Shown: in pieces, positions 20,986-21,574 of the stretch
Numbering within the stretch: the stretch's first letter is position 1
Layout: each line of letters opens with the position of its first letter
NCBI GenBank assembly: GCA_017608995.1
Contig: JAFCEU010000014.1
Coordinates: 1 to 21,574 of the forward strand
Direction of reading: 5' to 3'
DNA: 21,574 nucleotides
Origin: Candidatus Iainarchaeum sp.
Lineage (GTDB): Archaea > Iainarchaeota > Iainarchaeia > Iainarchaeales > DTGL01
The notes under the pieces: model-generated
Told to the model about the DNA's origin: nothing
The model's input: only the letters and a program-made list of their open reading frames with translations
The model's database searches: none
Program-made: the position numbers and the translations under genes

Positions 20986-21480
20986 ATGTATAGTGAAAAG
21001 GTGCTTCAACACTTTAAGAAACCTGCTAATATGGGAAAGATAAAAAATGCTAGCGGCGTTGGCAGAGTAGGCAATATCGTTTGCGGCGATGTAATGTGGC
21101 TCTATATAAAGGTGGGGAAGAATAAGAAAGGAAAAGAGGTATTGAAGGATGTAAAATGGCAGACATTTGGCTGCGTTGCTGCCCTAGCTACTTCTTCTAT
21201 TGTAAGCAACCTTGCAAAAGGAAAAACTATAGAAGAAGCCCTAGAACTCTCAAATGAAAAAATAGTTAAACAATTGGGCGGCCTGCCCCCAACAAAAATA
21301 CATTGTTCAATACTTGCAGTGGATGCGTTGCACGAAGCAATATACGACTATCTGAAAAGAAATGATAAACCGATTCCGGAAAAATTGCAGAAAAAACATG
21401 AAAAGCTGCAAAAAGAGCTAAAAGAGATTGAAAAGCGCTATAAAGATTTCTTAAAACTTGAGAAAAGGCTTAGCGAATGA
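20986..21480 (+). CDS. iscU: Fe-S cluster assembly scaffold IscU with coiled C-terminal extension
   Basis: 164 residues. It holds nascent Fe-S clusters built with sulfur from IscS. All three ligand cysteines are present: C33 in GNIVCGDVM (with D35), C63 in TFGCVAALATSS and C107 in LPPTKIHCSIL; the last segment is the canonical IscS-interaction motif LPPxK. The start MYSEKVLQHFKKPANMG is typical, and AGGTG (20976-20980) sits five nt before it, so the ATG at 20965 inside iscS is not used. After the IscU fold (about residue 122) come about 40 charged residues with heptad-like Leu spacing, absent from ordinary IscU. No hscA/hscB or ferredoxin gene follows in the window. Confidence 0.94.
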   Translation: MYSEKVLQHFKKPANMGKIKNASGVGRVGNIVCGDVMWLYIKVGKNKKGKEVLKDVKWQTFGCVAALATSSIVSNLAKGKTIEEALELSNEKIVKQLGGLPPTKIHCSILAVDALHEAIYDYLKRNDKPIPEKLQKKHEKLQKELKEIEKRYKDFLKLEKRLSE

Positions 21481-21534
21481 TTAAATTTTAATTCATTTAC
21501 TATTTCAATTATGTAACTTTTCGGGTGCTACCAT

Positions 21535-21574
21535 ATGCCAAAAACTAAGAGCTTAAAGGAAAATCTGCTTTCGA
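21535..21574 (+). CDS. Possible start of a further gene, cut by window edge
   Basis: ATG at 21535 opens MPKTKSLKENLLS and remains open to the end of the window. GGGTG at 21523-21527, seven nt before it, is a reasonable Shine-Dalgarno site. Only 13 codons are visible, so no product can be named. Confidence 0.35.
   Translation, partial: MPKTKSLKENLLS

Overview
The window is archaeal. It encodes a TATA-binding protein, the RNA polymerase subunit Rpo4 (RpoF), ribosomal protein L21e, a GatD-type Glu-tRNA(Gln) amidotransferase subunit, AMP phosphorylase and an archaeal/eukaryotic-type ProRS. All three tRNA genes carry introns with bulge-helix-bulge type splice signals. Most single genes or first genes have a TATA-like box 25-30 nt before the start codon, as expected for leaderless mRNAs, while internal operon genes tend to have GGTG-type Shine-Dalgarno sites or ATGA/TAATG overlaps. 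Moderate-to-low GC, very short spacers, a free-standing 5S rRNA gene and several unrecognised membrane proteins suggest a small-genome lineage of the DPANN type. That placement is inference, not shown by any single marker.

Layout. 1-1323: 3' part of proS. 1398-3833: large surface-anchored PKD/beta-sandwich protein. 3830-5076 (minus): a helical protein of unknown function followed by a PIN-domain protein. 5193-5279: tRNA-Pro(GGG). 5324-6577: a second surface protein, paralogous to the membrane-proximal half of the first. 6646-6940: tRNA-Lys(CUU) and tRNA-Pro(UGG), both with introns. 7010-9102: ATP-dependent DNA ligase and a small membrane protein. 9129-10349: gatD with an apparent internal deletion. 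10504-12024: AMP phosphorylase. 12079-12501: small anchored exported protein. 14545 down to 12488 (minus): operon rpl21e - rpoF - DUF655 - ksgA/dim1, a combination commonly seen together in archaea. 14769-15323: tbp, divergent from that operon. 15378-15495: 5S rRNA. 15563-16612: two tandem paralogous basic proteins that I do not recognise. 18226 down to 16636 (minus): a CaCA-type cation exchanger and an Ogg2-type 8-oxoguanine glycosylase. 18337-19455: MFS transporter. 19518-21480: ArsR-like regulator - cysteine desulfurase (IscS/NifS) - IscU scaffold operon. 21535-21574: possible start of another gene, cut by the window edge.

How the genes work together. Most of the window is informational housekeeping: translation (proS, tRNAs, 5S, L21e, Dim1, GatD), transcription (tbp, rpoF) and DNA repair (ligase, Ogg2). 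The best candidate regulatory circuit is the Fe-S operon. A cysteine-containing winged-helix regulator is translationally coupled to iscS and followed by iscU, and a perfect 8+8 bp inverted repeat sits between its TATA box and start codon. The best candidates for undescribed biology are the paired surface proteins flanking the PIN module and the tandem paralogs after the 5S gene. No stretch longer than about 225 bp lacks a gene; the longest, 14546-14768, holds the divergent rpl21e/tbp promoters and repeats described below. I saw no CRISPR array, insertion sequence, prophage or replication origin.
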